12,257 bases of DNA from Thiotrichaceae bacterium UBA973 (lineage in GTDB: Bacteria; Pseudomonadota; Gammaproteobacteria; Eutrophobiales; Eutrophobiaceae). Made by a program: the position numbers and the translations under genes. Below, piece after piece: positions 5,829 through 12,257 of the stretch; position 1 is the first letter of the stretch, and each line of letters begins with the position of its first letter. Where the stretch lies: the NCBI GenBank assembly GCA_002292815.1, contig DBBX01000021.1:1-12257 (forward strand), written 5' to 3'. The notes below the pieces were generated by a model that made no database searches, was not told where the DNA came from, and saw only the letters and a list, made by a program, of their open reading frames with translations.

Positions 5829-5865
5829 GCGCGGCTTCAATACTCGTGCTGATTAAGCAACGCGC
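5829..5865 (+). promoter_or_regulatory. hairpin in the pqqA-pqqB gap
   Basis: GCGCGGCTT (5829-5837) pairs with AAGC-aa-CGCGC (5855-5865), giving nine base pairs with a two-base bulge and a 17-base loop. It is the main GC-rich structure in the otherwise AT-rich 5743-5908 gap. There is no T-run, so it is not a classical terminator; an RNA-processing or stability element that keeps pqqA transcript above that of pqqBCDE is a reasonable inference. No other gene is seen in the gap. Confidence 0.4.
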
Positions 5866-5908
5866 TTATCATGCGATACTCATATAACCCTAAAATTACT
5901 TTAAGACT

Positions 5909-6823
5909 ATGCATATACATTTATTAGGCACTGGCGCAGGTGGTGGCTTTCCTCAATGGAACTGCAACTGCGACAACTGCAAACGATTACGATCAGGCAC
6001 AATAAAAAGCTCGGCACGGACACAATCTTCCATTACGGTTAGCGGCAATGGGGAAGATTGGGTGCTATTCAATGCTTCTCCCGATATACGCGCACAGATT
6101 GAATCTTTTCCACCATTACAACCGGCTCGAAAAGTTCGTGATACCGGTATTTGTTCGATAATTCTCTGTGATGGTCAAATTGATCACTCAACAGGCTTAA
6201 TTATCCTTCGCGAACATGACAAACCTTGGGATGTCTACTGTACAGAAAGTGTTTATGAAGATATGACCACAGGATATCCAATATTTAATATTCTGGGACA
6301 TTTCCGTGGCGTTAATTGGCACGAAGTGAGCACAGAACAGACGCCGTTCACGATACCCAAAGCCGATAATCTCATTTTCACGGCGGTACCTCTAAAGAGT
6401 GAAGCACCTCCCTATTCTCCTCACAGACACAATACGGTTCCTGGTGATAACGTCGGTTATAAGGTTGAAGACACCTCAACAGGAAAGAACCTCTTTTATG
6501 CGCCGGGTTTAGGTGAAATAGAAGGGCATGTCTATGAATACATGCAAAATGCCGATGTTGTCTTGGTTGATGGCACCGTCTGGACTAATGACGAAATGTC
6601 ACGACATGGCATTAGCGATAAATTAGCGAGTGAGATGGGTCATCTTGATCAATCCAGTAAAGGCGGCATCAAAGATACATTAAGCCGTCTAAAAAAACCT
6701 CGCAAGATATTGATCCATATCAATAATACTAACCCAATATTAGATGAAGATTCACCTGAACGTAAGCAACTCGATGATGCCGGGATAGAAGTTTCGTTCG
6801 ATGGAATGGACATTCATATATAA
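5909..6823 (+). CDS. pqqB: PQQ biosynthesis protein PqqB (metallo-beta-lactamase fold)
   Basis: PqqB acts in the cytoplasm between PqqE/PqqF processing and PqqC; it has been proposed to hydroxylate the tyrosine-derived part of the intermediate. The 304-residue length is standard. The N-terminus has LGTGAGGGFPQWNCNCDNC, with C19, C21 and C24 forming the family's zinc-binding cysteine cluster. It is followed by FNASPDIRAQI (54-64), the degenerate metallo-beta-lactamase motif DGQIDHSTGL (88-97), FYAPGLGE and, near the end, KILIHINNTNPIL. The start was chosen because MHIHLLGTGAGGGFPQWNC is the canonical beginning; its ribosome-binding site is weak. It lies 166 bases after pqqA and 18 bases before pqqC. 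Confidence 0.96.
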   Translation: MHIHLLGTGAGGGFPQWNCNCDNCKRLRSGTIKSSARTQSSITVSGNGEDWVLFNASPDIRAQIESFPPLQPARKVRDTGICSIILCDGQIDHSTGLIILREHDKPWDVYCTESVYEDMTTGYPIFNILGHFRGVNWHEVSTEQTPFTIPKADNLIFTAVPLKSEAPPYSPHRHNTVPGDNVGYKVEDTSTGKNLFYAPGLGEIEGHVYEYMQNADVVLVDGTVWTNDEMSRHGISDKLASEMGHLDQSSKGGIKDTLSRLKKPRKILIHINNTNPILDEDSPERKQLDDAGIEVSFDGMDIHI

Positions 6824-6841
6824 GATTTGGAGATATCATAA

Positions 6842-7564
6842 ATGACAGAAGAAAGAACGCCTTGGACACGTGAAGAATTTGAGGCGCAGCTCCGTGCAAA
6901 GGAAAAGTTTTATCATATTAACCACGAATTTCATCATTTGATGAATGAAGGTGGTCTTGATAAAGAAGCCGTCCAGGGCTGGGTTGCTAATCGTTTTTAT
7001 TATCAAACAACGATTCCCATTAAAGATGCTGCCATCATGGCTAACTGCCCGGAACGTGATGTCCGTCGCCAATGGGTGCAGCGAATTATTGATCATGATG
7101 GTGTCGAAGGAGAGGAAGGCGGCATTGAAGCCTGGTTACAACTGGCTGAAGCCGTCGGTTTGAGTCGCGAAGAAACAACCTCTTACCAACATGTGTTACC
7201 CGGTGTCCGCTTTGCGATTGACGCCTATTTAAACTTTGCCCGACGTGCAACTTGGCAAGAAGCAGCCTGTTCTTCATTGACCGAATTATTCGCACCGAAG
7301 ATTCATCAGAAACGATTGGATAACTGGCCAGAAATATATCCCTGGATTGATGGCAAAGGTTACATCTATTTTAGAAAACGCCTTAAAGAAGCACGCCGTG
7401 ATGTTGAACATGGTTTACATATCACACTAGATTATTTCAAGACCCGAGAAGAGCAAGAACGTGCTTTGGACATTTTACAATTAAAACTGGATATTCTATG
7501 GACGATGCTCGATTGCATGTGGATGGCCTACATAGAAAAAAAACCACCCTTTCATAATTGTTAA
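6842..7564 (+). CDS. pqqC: pyrroloquinoline-quinone synthase PqqC
   Basis: PqqC is the cofactor-free oxidase that catalyses the last step of PQQ synthesis: ring closure and an eight-electron, oxygen-dependent oxidation of AHQQ. The 240-residue protein is full length and all-helical. H85 (IIDHDG), H155 (APKIH), Y176 and R180 (GYIYFRKRL) match active-site positions of the Klebsiella enzyme, each shifted by one. WVANRFYYQTTIPIKDAAI (47-65) is the family signature. GGAG (6829-6832) nine bases upstream is a good ribosome-binding site. It is a separate gene here, not fused to pqqD as in some methylotrophs, and pqqD begins ten bases after its stop. Confidence 0.97.
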   Translation: MTEERTPWTREEFEAQLRAKEKFYHINHEFHHLMNEGGLDKEAVQGWVANRFYYQTTIPIKDAAIMANCPERDVRRQWVQRIIDHDGVEGEEGGIEAWLQLAEAVGLSREETTSYQHVLPGVRFAIDAYLNFARRATWQEAACSSLTELFAPKIHQKRLDNWPEIYPWIDGKGYIYFRKRLKEARRDVEHGLHITLDYFKTREEQERALDILQLKLDILWTMLDCMWMAYIEKKPPFHNC

Positions 7565-7574
7565 GACTATTGAT

Positions 7575-7850
7575 ATGAATATAAATAAAGCTGATATCCC
7601 GGAAATCGCACCAACATTCCGTTTCCAATGGGAAGAGGTACAGGATTGTTATGTTGTCCTCTACCCGGAAGGCATGGTTAAGCTTAGTGGAAGTGCCGGA
7701 GAGATCATGAAACGTATCAATGGTGAACATTCCGTTGACACCATAATTAAAGATTTAGAAACCACATTTTCAGAGAACAAGCTTGAAGATGATGTCATAA
7801 AATTCCTGGAGGTCGCCTATGACACCGGCTGGATTAGAAACAAAAAGTGA
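7575..7850 (+). CDS. pqqD: PQQ biosynthesis peptide chaperone PqqD
   Basis: PqqD is the small winged-helix RiPP recognition element that binds PqqA and presents it to the radical SAM enzyme PqqE. The 91-residue size is normal, and the hallmark LYPEGMVKLSGSAGEIMKRI stretch spans residues 29-48, followed by a second helix pair ending VAYDTGWI. The ribosome-binding site is weak, so translation probably continues from pqqC. Its last 32 bases overlap the start of pqqE in another frame, placing the pqqE ribosome-binding site within pqqD and suggesting coupled production of the two partners. Confidence 0.95.
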   Translation: MNINKADIPEIAPTFRFQWEEVQDCYVVLYPEGMVKLSGSAGEIMKRINGEHSVDTIIKDLETTFSENKLEDDVIKFLEVAYDTGWIRNKK

Positions 7851-8988
7851 TGTGAAACCCCCTTTATGGTTACTCGCAGAGTTAACCTATCGGTGCCCGC
7901 TACAGTGCCCCTATTGTTCAAACCCACTTGAGATAGCGAAGTATCAAAACGAGCTCTCTACTGAAGACTGGGTTCGTGTGATGCAACAAGCGCGTAAGAT
8001 GGGCGCGGCTCAAATTGGCTTTTCTGGTGGAGAACCGCTAGTACGTCCGGACCTTGAAGAACTGGTGCAGGAGGCAAGACATCTGGGTTATTACACTAAC
8101 CTGATTACGTCCGGTGTCGGCATGGATGAAGCGCGTATTAAACGCCTCAAAGATGCAGGACTGGACCATATTCAAATCAGTTTCCAAGCCAGCGATGAAG
8201 AGTTGAATAACTTCCTCGGCGGCACCAAGACCTTTCAACACAAAAAGGAAATGGCGCGCTTGGTCAAAGCATATGAATACCCCATGGTCCTGAACATTGT
8301 GATTCATCGCAAAAATATCGATCAGATTCGAGATATTCTTGAGATGACAGTTGAACTAGATGCCGATTACGTTGAACTAGCCAGTACACAGTACTATGGC
8401 TGGTCACGCATCAATGTCGATCAACTCCTGCCCACGAGAGATCAATTAGCTCGCGCTGAGATCGTCGCTAAAGAATATCAGGAAAGAATGAAAGGTAAGT
8501 CTAGAATCATCTATGTGATTCCTGATTACTTTGAAAATCGTCCTAAACCTTGCATGAATGGATGGGGCGCTATCTTTCTGACTATTGCGCCAGATGGTAC
8601 TGCACTTCCCTGTCATGAGGCAGGACAGTTACCCATCGATTTTCCCAATGTCAAAGAGGTCAGTGTCGAAGAAGCCTGGAAAGATTCACCCGGCTTTAAT
8701 CATTTCCGCGGTTTCGAATGGATGAAAGAACCCTGTCGATCTTGCGATGAGAAAGAGAAAGATTTCGGTGGTTGTCGATGTCAGGCCTTTATGATGACCG
8801 GAGATGCAGCGAATACCGATCCCGTTTGTGACAAATCGCCCAATCATCAGGCGCTACTCGATGATGTTGAACGTATAGGTAAACTAGCGGAACAAGAATC
8901 GATGCAAACAACCGAAGAAAAGCCACTGGTATTTAGAAATATGAAAAACTCTAAAAAGTTTGTAGCGGAAGAAACAGAAACAAATTAG
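7819..8988 (+). CDS. pqqE: PqqA peptide cyclase PqqE (radical SAM/SPASM)
   Basis: PqqE forms the carbon-carbon bond between the glutamate and tyrosine of PqqA, the first committed step of PQQ synthesis, using S-adenosylmethionine and iron-sulfur clusters in the cytoplasm. The 389-residue protein has the radical SAM motif C26-x3-C30-x2-C33 after LLAELTYRC, SGGEP at 69-73, and a SPASM domain with C245, C265, C306, C309, C319, C321 and C337 for auxiliary clusters. A charged tail follows residue 350. The ATG at 7819 is supported by GGAGG (7808-7812) six bases upstream, although it overlaps pqqD by 32 bases. It is the last gene of the pqqABCDE operon; no peptidase gene (pqqF/pqqG) follows, and folP converges only 12 bases away. 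Confidence 0.97.
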   Translation: MTPAGLETKSDVKPPLWLLAELTYRCPLQCPYCSNPLEIAKYQNELSTEDWVRVMQQARKMGAAQIGFSGGEPLVRPDLEELVQEARHLGYYTNLITSGVGMDEARIKRLKDAGLDHIQISFQASDEELNNFLGGTKTFQHKKEMARLVKAYEYPMVLNIVIHRKNIDQIRDILEMTVELDADYVELASTQYYGWSRINVDQLLPTRDQLARAEIVAKEYQERMKGKSRIIYVIPDYFENRPKPCMNGWGAIFLTIAPDGTALPCHEAGQLPIDFPNVKEVSVEEAWKDSPGFNHFRGFEWMKEPCRSCDEKEKDFGGCRCQAFMMTGDAANTDPVCDKSPNHQALLDDVERIGKLAEQESMQTTEEKPLVFRNMKNSKKFVAEETETN

Positions 8989-9000
8989 CTTTAGCTTATT

Positions 9001-9822
9001 TCAGCTATTTAAAATCGCCCAGGCAACATCCGCTGCTTGCCTGTTCGGTTTTACATCATGCACACGAAATATTTTAACACCCGTGTTCACAGCCAATGCG
9101 GTTGTTGCTGTAGTTGCACCAATGAGTTCGTTCGGTGTATCTACGCTACAAATAGAGCCCATAAAACGTTTACGACTGGTGCCTAACAAAACGGCATAAC
9201 CGGTTTCAACAAATGTTTTTAAATTTTTCAATAGCACAAGATTGTGTTCACGCGTCTTACCAAAACCAATGCCCGGGTCGATTACAATATTATTTTTATC
9301 CACGCCTGCTTTTATGCAATCTTCTATTCTAGTCTCTAAAAACTTTTTTATATCTGAAACAACATCATTATAAACGGGATCATTTTGCATGGTCTCGGGT
9401 GTGCCTAACATATGCATAATAATATAGGGGCAGTCCTTATCAGCACACAAATTGATTATATCAGGATCATCGTTACCACCGCTCACATCATTAACAATTG
9501 ATGCCCCTGCATTCAGTGCTGCTTCTGCTACCTTTGAACGCGTAGTATCAATACTTATCTCAACGTGTTCAGGTTTTGTCTCGTTAATCGCATTTATTAT
9601 ATGAACAACCCTTTCGATCTGTTCTTCAACGCTGACGCGCTCTGAGCCTGGTCGAGTTGACTCTCCGCCTATATCAATAATATCGGCACCGTCATCAATC
9701 ATTTGCTTGCCCTGATTGACGGCTGCATCAATATTATTGAATTGTCCACCGTCGGAAAAACTATCCGGTGTAGCATTGAGTATCCCCATAACTAATGGGC
9801 CATTACGCTCAATTATTTTCAT
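9001..9822 (-). CDS. folP: dihydropteroate synthase FolP
   Basis: FolP condenses 6-hydroxymethyl-dihydropterin pyrophosphate with p-aminobenzoate to give dihydropteroate in folate synthesis. The 273-residue protein is a complete classical DHPS: MGILNATPDSFSDGG (12-26, N16), DIGGESTRPG (50-59), SIDTTR (D92), NDVSGG (N111), IDPGIGFGK (D182), GTSRKRF (K218) and RVHDV (R253, H255), all expected pterin- and pABA-site residues. It is separate from the DHPS-like H4MPT-type protein at 3923-5401. It overlaps the stop of the upstream peptidase gene by four bases (ATGA), a less usual partner than ftsH or glmM. It ends 12 bases from the convergent pqqE, with no room for a separate terminator. Confidence 0.97.
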   Translation of the reverse strand: MKIIERNGPLVMGILNATPDSFSDGGQFNNIDAAVNQGKQMIDDGADIIDIGGESTRPGSERVSVEEQIERVVHIINAINETKPEHVEISIDTTRSKVAEAALNAGASIVNDVSGGNDDPDIINLCADKDCPYIIMHMLGTPETMQNDPVYNDVVSDIKKFLETRIEDCIKAGVDKNNIVIDPGIGFGKTREHNLVLLKNLKTFVETGYAVLLGTSRKRFMGSICSVDTPNELIGATTATTALAVNTGVKIFRVHDVKPNRQAADVAWAILNS

Positions 9823-10769
9823 TTAATTGCATCCGCCATCTGATCGGTTGCCGTAACTAACGCATCTATCATTGCAGGTTCTCCAGCCAAATGACCCGCA
9901 TCTTTAACAAGGACAAGTTTTGAACCTGGCAAAGACTGATGAACTAACCATGATGACTCTGGAAGACAGGTCAAATCTTTACGTCCATGTATAATAGTGA
10001 TTGGCACATCAGGAATTTTCGAAATGTTATCAATAATTTGATTTTCATCTATAAAATATCTGTTTTTTGCAAAATGCATTTCTATTCTGGCTTCATTGAT
10101 CAATTTGCTTTCATCATCGGTATCCAGAGCATATTCATCAACAAAACTATGCGTCACAATTCTTCCGCCCCATAACGCCCAGGCCTTCGCGGCTGCAGAT
10201 TGTGTTTCATTATTCTCTGAGAATAGTCGTCGATGCAATGATGCTAATACATCATCCTGCTCATAAACATCAAATATTGATATAAATTCCTGCCAATAAT
10301 CTGGAAATATTTTATTCACACCTTCTTTAGCAAACCAGTCAAAATCATACTGACGGCCTAAAAATGTGCCGCGTAAAATCATTCCGGAAACATGCTGTGG
10401 ATATTGCTGCGCATAAAGTAATGCCAGAGTAGCACCCCATGAACCACCAAACAGGGTCCACTGACTAATTTTTAAGGTTTTTCGTATGGATTCAATATCA
10501 TTGATAATATCTTGCGTAGAGTTACCATCAACACAACCATTTGGACTTGACCGGTTACAACCACGTTGGTCGAATAAGATTATTCGATATTTTTCCGGGT
10601 TAAAATAACGACGATGGTTCTCATTACAACCCGAGCCAGGGCCACCATGTAAAAATATAACGGCAGGCGCTTCCGGATTACCTACCTGTTCATAATAGAC
10701 TTGGTGTGACGAATCTGTTTTTAAATGGCCTGATTCATAAGGCGCAATTTCTGGATATAGAATTTTCAA
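9819..10769 (-). CDS. pip: proline iminopeptidase (alpha/beta hydrolase, S33 family)
   Basis: This enzyme releases N-terminal proline from peptides in the cytoplasm. The 316-residue length fits the family. HGGPGSG (41-47) forms the oxyanion region, FDQRG (66-70) is canonical, and the triad is S110 (GGSWG), D265 (HGRKD) and H293 (DAGHLAGEP). LYPEIAPYESGHL at the N-terminus is a family signature and fixes the start, which is a TTG (10769-10767): an in-frame stop lies eight codons upstream and no ATG is near. No clear Shine-Dalgarno sequence precedes it. The gene lies 26 bases after the SHOCT-domain gene and overlaps folP by four bases, so all three are probably cotranscribed. Confidence 0.94.
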   Translation of the reverse strand: MKILYPEIAPYESGHLKTDSSHQVYYEQVGNPEAPAVIFLHGGPGSGCNENHRRYFNPEKYRIILFDQRGCNRSSPNGCVDGNSTQDIINDIESIRKTLKISQWTLFGGSWGATLALLYAQQYPQHVSGMILRGTFLGRQYDFDWFAKEGVNKIFPDYWQEFISIFDVYEQDDVLASLHRRLFSENNETQSAAAKAWALWGGRIVTHSFVDEYALDTDDESKLINEARIEMHFAKNRYFIDENQIIDNISKIPDVPITIIHGRKDLTCLPESSWLVHQSLPGSKLVLVKDAGHLAGEPAMIDALVTATDQMADAIK

Positions 10770-10795
10770 ATCAGAAAGGACAACTAATTACACGT

Positions 10796-11746
10796 TTATA
10801 TATCATTCAAAATTTCTTTTCTTTTTACAGCGTACTCTTCTTTAGAGATCAGTTCTTTTGCAAGTAACTCATCTAGTGTTGTGATGCGTTCTTCTATACT
10901 CCTTGTCGTTGAAGATGCATTGTTTTGCTTGCTCATATCCTTTCGTAATCGCGCCATTTCAGCACGCATCTCGCGTCTCTGTTTAGCCAGTTTCGCTGCT
11001 TCTAGTTTCAAAGCTCGATCTTGATTCAAACCGGGATTCTTTTTTTCGTTTTTCTTTGCAAGATTAGCCTCTGCGGCAAGCTTAATATCTATTTCTAACC
11101 AGTCCAGACGCGGTTTTCCTTTTGATGTTTTTTGTTCTACGCCTTCGATATCATCGATACTATATTTAAAATTATTCGATTTACTGCCTCTACTACCGAA
11201 GTCAAAACTATACGCTATGTCACCGGTATCACCTGGGTCAACTACTCTTTCAAATGCAGTATTACGGGCCCGGTTATACTCGCCTAAAATAATATTCAGT
11301 TTGCCATCTTTATAAAATGCACGTCCAGCAGTGAATGTTTTCTCTTTTATAACAATCAGTTTCGAACTTTTACCACCAATAACAAAAATAATATCTTGAT
11401 CTGGTTTTGCCTTACCAAATCCTTTAAACAAATATTCTGCAAGCAGGCGAACTTGTGAATAAGAAAAAACTGAAATTATTGTTTCTTTTCCTAATAAATT
11501 TGTATCGGTATACTCTAATGCGCTAAGTGCCTCAATAATATCCTCTTCATCCAGTCTAATCGGGTGATCATTTTTACCTGATTTTGAATCATCTTGGTCA
11601 GCGTATTTAAAATAATGATTTGGGGCACCCTGCCAAATAATGTCTTTATCATCATCACCAAACCAGCTAGCTGCAGAAACAGTTTTGGAAAAAAAGAGGA
11701 TAAAAATGATTGAGAAGGATATTAAATTAATTTTAGTGATTTTCAT
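10796..11746 (-). CDS. secreted or periplasmic SHOCT-domain protein of unknown function
   Basis: I do not recognise the full-length family. The 316-residue product starts with a clear signal peptide: K3 and K5, a hydrophobic stretch (about 8-20), then KTVSA with likely cleavage after A25 (or A26). There is no lipobox cysteine. The mature part has an acidic N-terminus, a mixed alpha/beta region of about 65-200 including IIFVIGGKSSKLIVIKEKTF and FYKDGKLNIILGEYN, and a basic, helical, probably coiled-coil segment (about 222-272, KLAKQRREMRAEMARLRKD). It ends in a SHOCT motif (about 286-314, ITTLDELLAKELISKEEYAVKR), a short helical hairpin found at protein C-termini and thought to mediate oligomerisation. 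It is first in a likely operon with pip and folP, but an obvious functional link is lacking. Confidence 0.78.
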   Translation of the reverse strand: MKITKINLISFSIIFILFFSKTVSAASWFGDDDKDIIWQGAPNHYFKYADQDDSKSGKNDHPIRLDEEDIIEALSALEYTDTNLLGKETIISVFSYSQVRLLAEYLFKGFGKAKPDQDIIFVIGGKSSKLIVIKEKTFTAGRAFYKDGKLNIILGEYNRARNTAFERVVDPGDTGDIAYSFDFGSRGSKSNNFKYSIDDIEGVEQKTSKGKPRLDWLEIDIKLAAEANLAKKNEKKNPGLNQDRALKLEAAKLAKQRREMRAEMARLRKDMSKQNNASSTTRSIEERITTLDELLAKELISKEEYAVKRKEILNDI

Positions 11747-11939
11747 GAATTAGTTTTATTTCAGTGCTTGATAGCTTTAGAGTTCATAACAGGCGGGAAG
11801 TTTACAACAATATCGTGAAATAATGAAAAATGATTGTTAGCGTATAGCCGATTGCATACGTCCTCAACTTTGGCTGGAATTATGTTCCTGAAATTACATC
11901 CCTTTTACGCCATTCTCGGACTCCGCCCTAGGTGGCTTA

Positions 11940-11951
11940 AGTTATATAACT
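11940..11951. repeat. perfect 12-base palindrome at the inner part of the repeat region
   Basis: AGTTATATAACT reads identically on both strands. It is an AT-only core flanked by GC-richer repeat DNA, immediately before the first GTACATT word (11954). It could be a protein site or a junction of the repeat element; no function can be assigned. Confidence 0.5.
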
Positions 11952-12173
11952 ATGTACATTCGCTGCTCCTGCACACATCCCTCAAGGGCACCCAGAAAGC
12001 GGGCATAAAGGTACCGAGGTCCATGCCACCGCAGCATACGACCGCCATGGATGGCGGAAGTGTCGATAATGTAAGGAACAGATTTCGACCAAGTACATCC
12101 ATGATAAATGCCGCTTCGGACTCCTCGGCTCTGGCTTCCTGCTTCGCCCTAACTCCTACATCCGTGTCGTCGT

Positions 12174-12257
12174 GTCCTCTCGCGGCATACACTCCATCCT
12201 GTACATTCATCGCTTCGGACTCCTGTCCTCTCGCGATATACAGTACATCCTGTACAT
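12174..12257. repeat. two direct copies of a 33-base unit, period 51
   Basis: The segment 12174-12206 recurs at 12225-12257 with four mismatches by my alignment. Both start GTCCTCTCGCG and end CATCCTGTACAT. The 18 bases between them include the CGGACTCC word shared with two other places in the mosaic. The second copy reaches the window edge, so more copies may follow. Confidence 0.75.

Larger units (their letters stand above)
11747..12257. other. gene-free right end: AT-rich spacer, then a GC-richer repeat mosaic
   Basis: The first part (11747 to about 11890) is ordinary AT-rich upstream DNA of the SHOCT-domain gene; I could not pick a convincing promoter. From about 11890 to the window end the composition shifts to GC-richer DNA built of short recurring words. 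An open frame of 86 codons exists on the minus strand at 12210-11950, but its product looks like translated repeat rather than a protein, and it is not called. Confidence 0.7.
11894..12257 (-). repeat. mosaic intergenic repeat with recurring GGATGT and GGAGTCCG words
   Basis: Plus-strand ACATCC (GGATGT on the other strand) occurs at 11896, 11975, 12095, 12158 and 12245; CGGACTCC occurs at 11917, 12117 and 12216. A 13-base word GCTTCGGACTCCT is identical at 12113-12125 and 12212-12224. CCGCCAT-GG-ATGGCGG (12042-12057) is a strong inverted repeat. On the minus strand, GCTTTCTGGGTGCCC lies at 12000-11986. I recall similar repeats between genes of other gammaproteobacteria, but I cannot verify this here. 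The array continues beyond the window, so its right boundary is unknown. Confidence 0.65.

Noticed and set aside
6836..8307. Minus-strand and alternative-frame open frames over pqqC, pqqD and pqqE
   Set aside because: The pqq genes account for this region fully; the alternatives look like reverse-frame noise.
9987..10175. 62-codon plus-strand frame inside the iminopeptidase gene
   Set aside because: Antisense to the catalytic domain, with no independent support.
11950..12210. 86-codon open frame on the minus strand in the repeat region
   Set aside because: Its sequence is translated repeat words, it lacks a credible ribosome-binding site or domain, and its ends fall within the repeated motifs.
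12174..12257. Direct repeats as a possible CRISPR array
   Set aside because: Only two imperfect copies, an 18-base gap that itself contains a repeated word, and no cas genes nearby.
1..12257. tRNA, rRNA, riboswitch, integrase or transposase genes
   Set aside because: None could be recognised by eye on either strand; a covariance-model search could still reveal a structured RNA in the intergenic stretches.

Overview
The window reads as chromosomal DNA of a methylotrophic bacterium, most likely a gammaproteobacterium of moderate-to-low GC. The main reason is that it combines genes for PQQ (cofactor of methanol dehydrogenase), genes of the methanofuran/tetrahydromethanopterin (H4MPT) type found in aerobic methylotrophs, and molybdopterin and folate genes. 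The genus cannot be assigned from this stretch.

Layout. (1) 1-1172, minus strand: moaD -> moaE -> the first 162 residues of an L-2-hydroxyglutarate oxidase-type flavoprotein (lhgO), which runs off the left edge. moaC diverges from moaD on the plus strand (1236-1709). (2) 1904-2191, plus: a free-standing 95-residue protein that I do not recognise, ending in a hairpin shared with the convergent operon. (3) 2238-5401, minus: a tightly overlapping four-gene operon, transcribed as DHPS-like pterin-binding protein (DUF6513 type) -> DUF447 flavoprotein -> MfnB-type (5-formylfuran-3-yl)methyl phosphate synthase -> pterin-4a-carbinolamine dehydratase-like protein. (4) 5668-8988, plus: pqqA (24 codons), pqqB, pqqC, pqqD, pqqE, with a long hairpin-bearing gap after pqqA. 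(5) 9001-11746, minus: a secreted SHOCT-domain protein -> proline iminopeptidase -> folP. (6) 11747-12257: no credible gene; from about 11890 it becomes a GC-richer mosaic of short repeated words unlike the rest of the window.

How the genes work together. Moco serves enzymes such as formate dehydrogenase, PQQ serves methanol dehydrogenase, methanofuran/H4MPT carry C1 units during formaldehyde oxidation, and folate carries C1 units for assimilation and biosynthesis. The window is therefore largely a C1-cofactor biosynthesis neighbourhood. No C1 enzyme is encoded here, and some partners (moaA, a PqqF/G-type peptidase, RFAP synthase) are not present in the window.

The clearest open questions are the roles of the DHPS-like, DUF447 and PCD-like proteins in H4MPT synthesis, the orphan 95-residue protein, the SHOCT protein, the control elements around pqqA, and the repeat mosaic at the right end. 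I did not find a convincing wholly new defence or mobile system.
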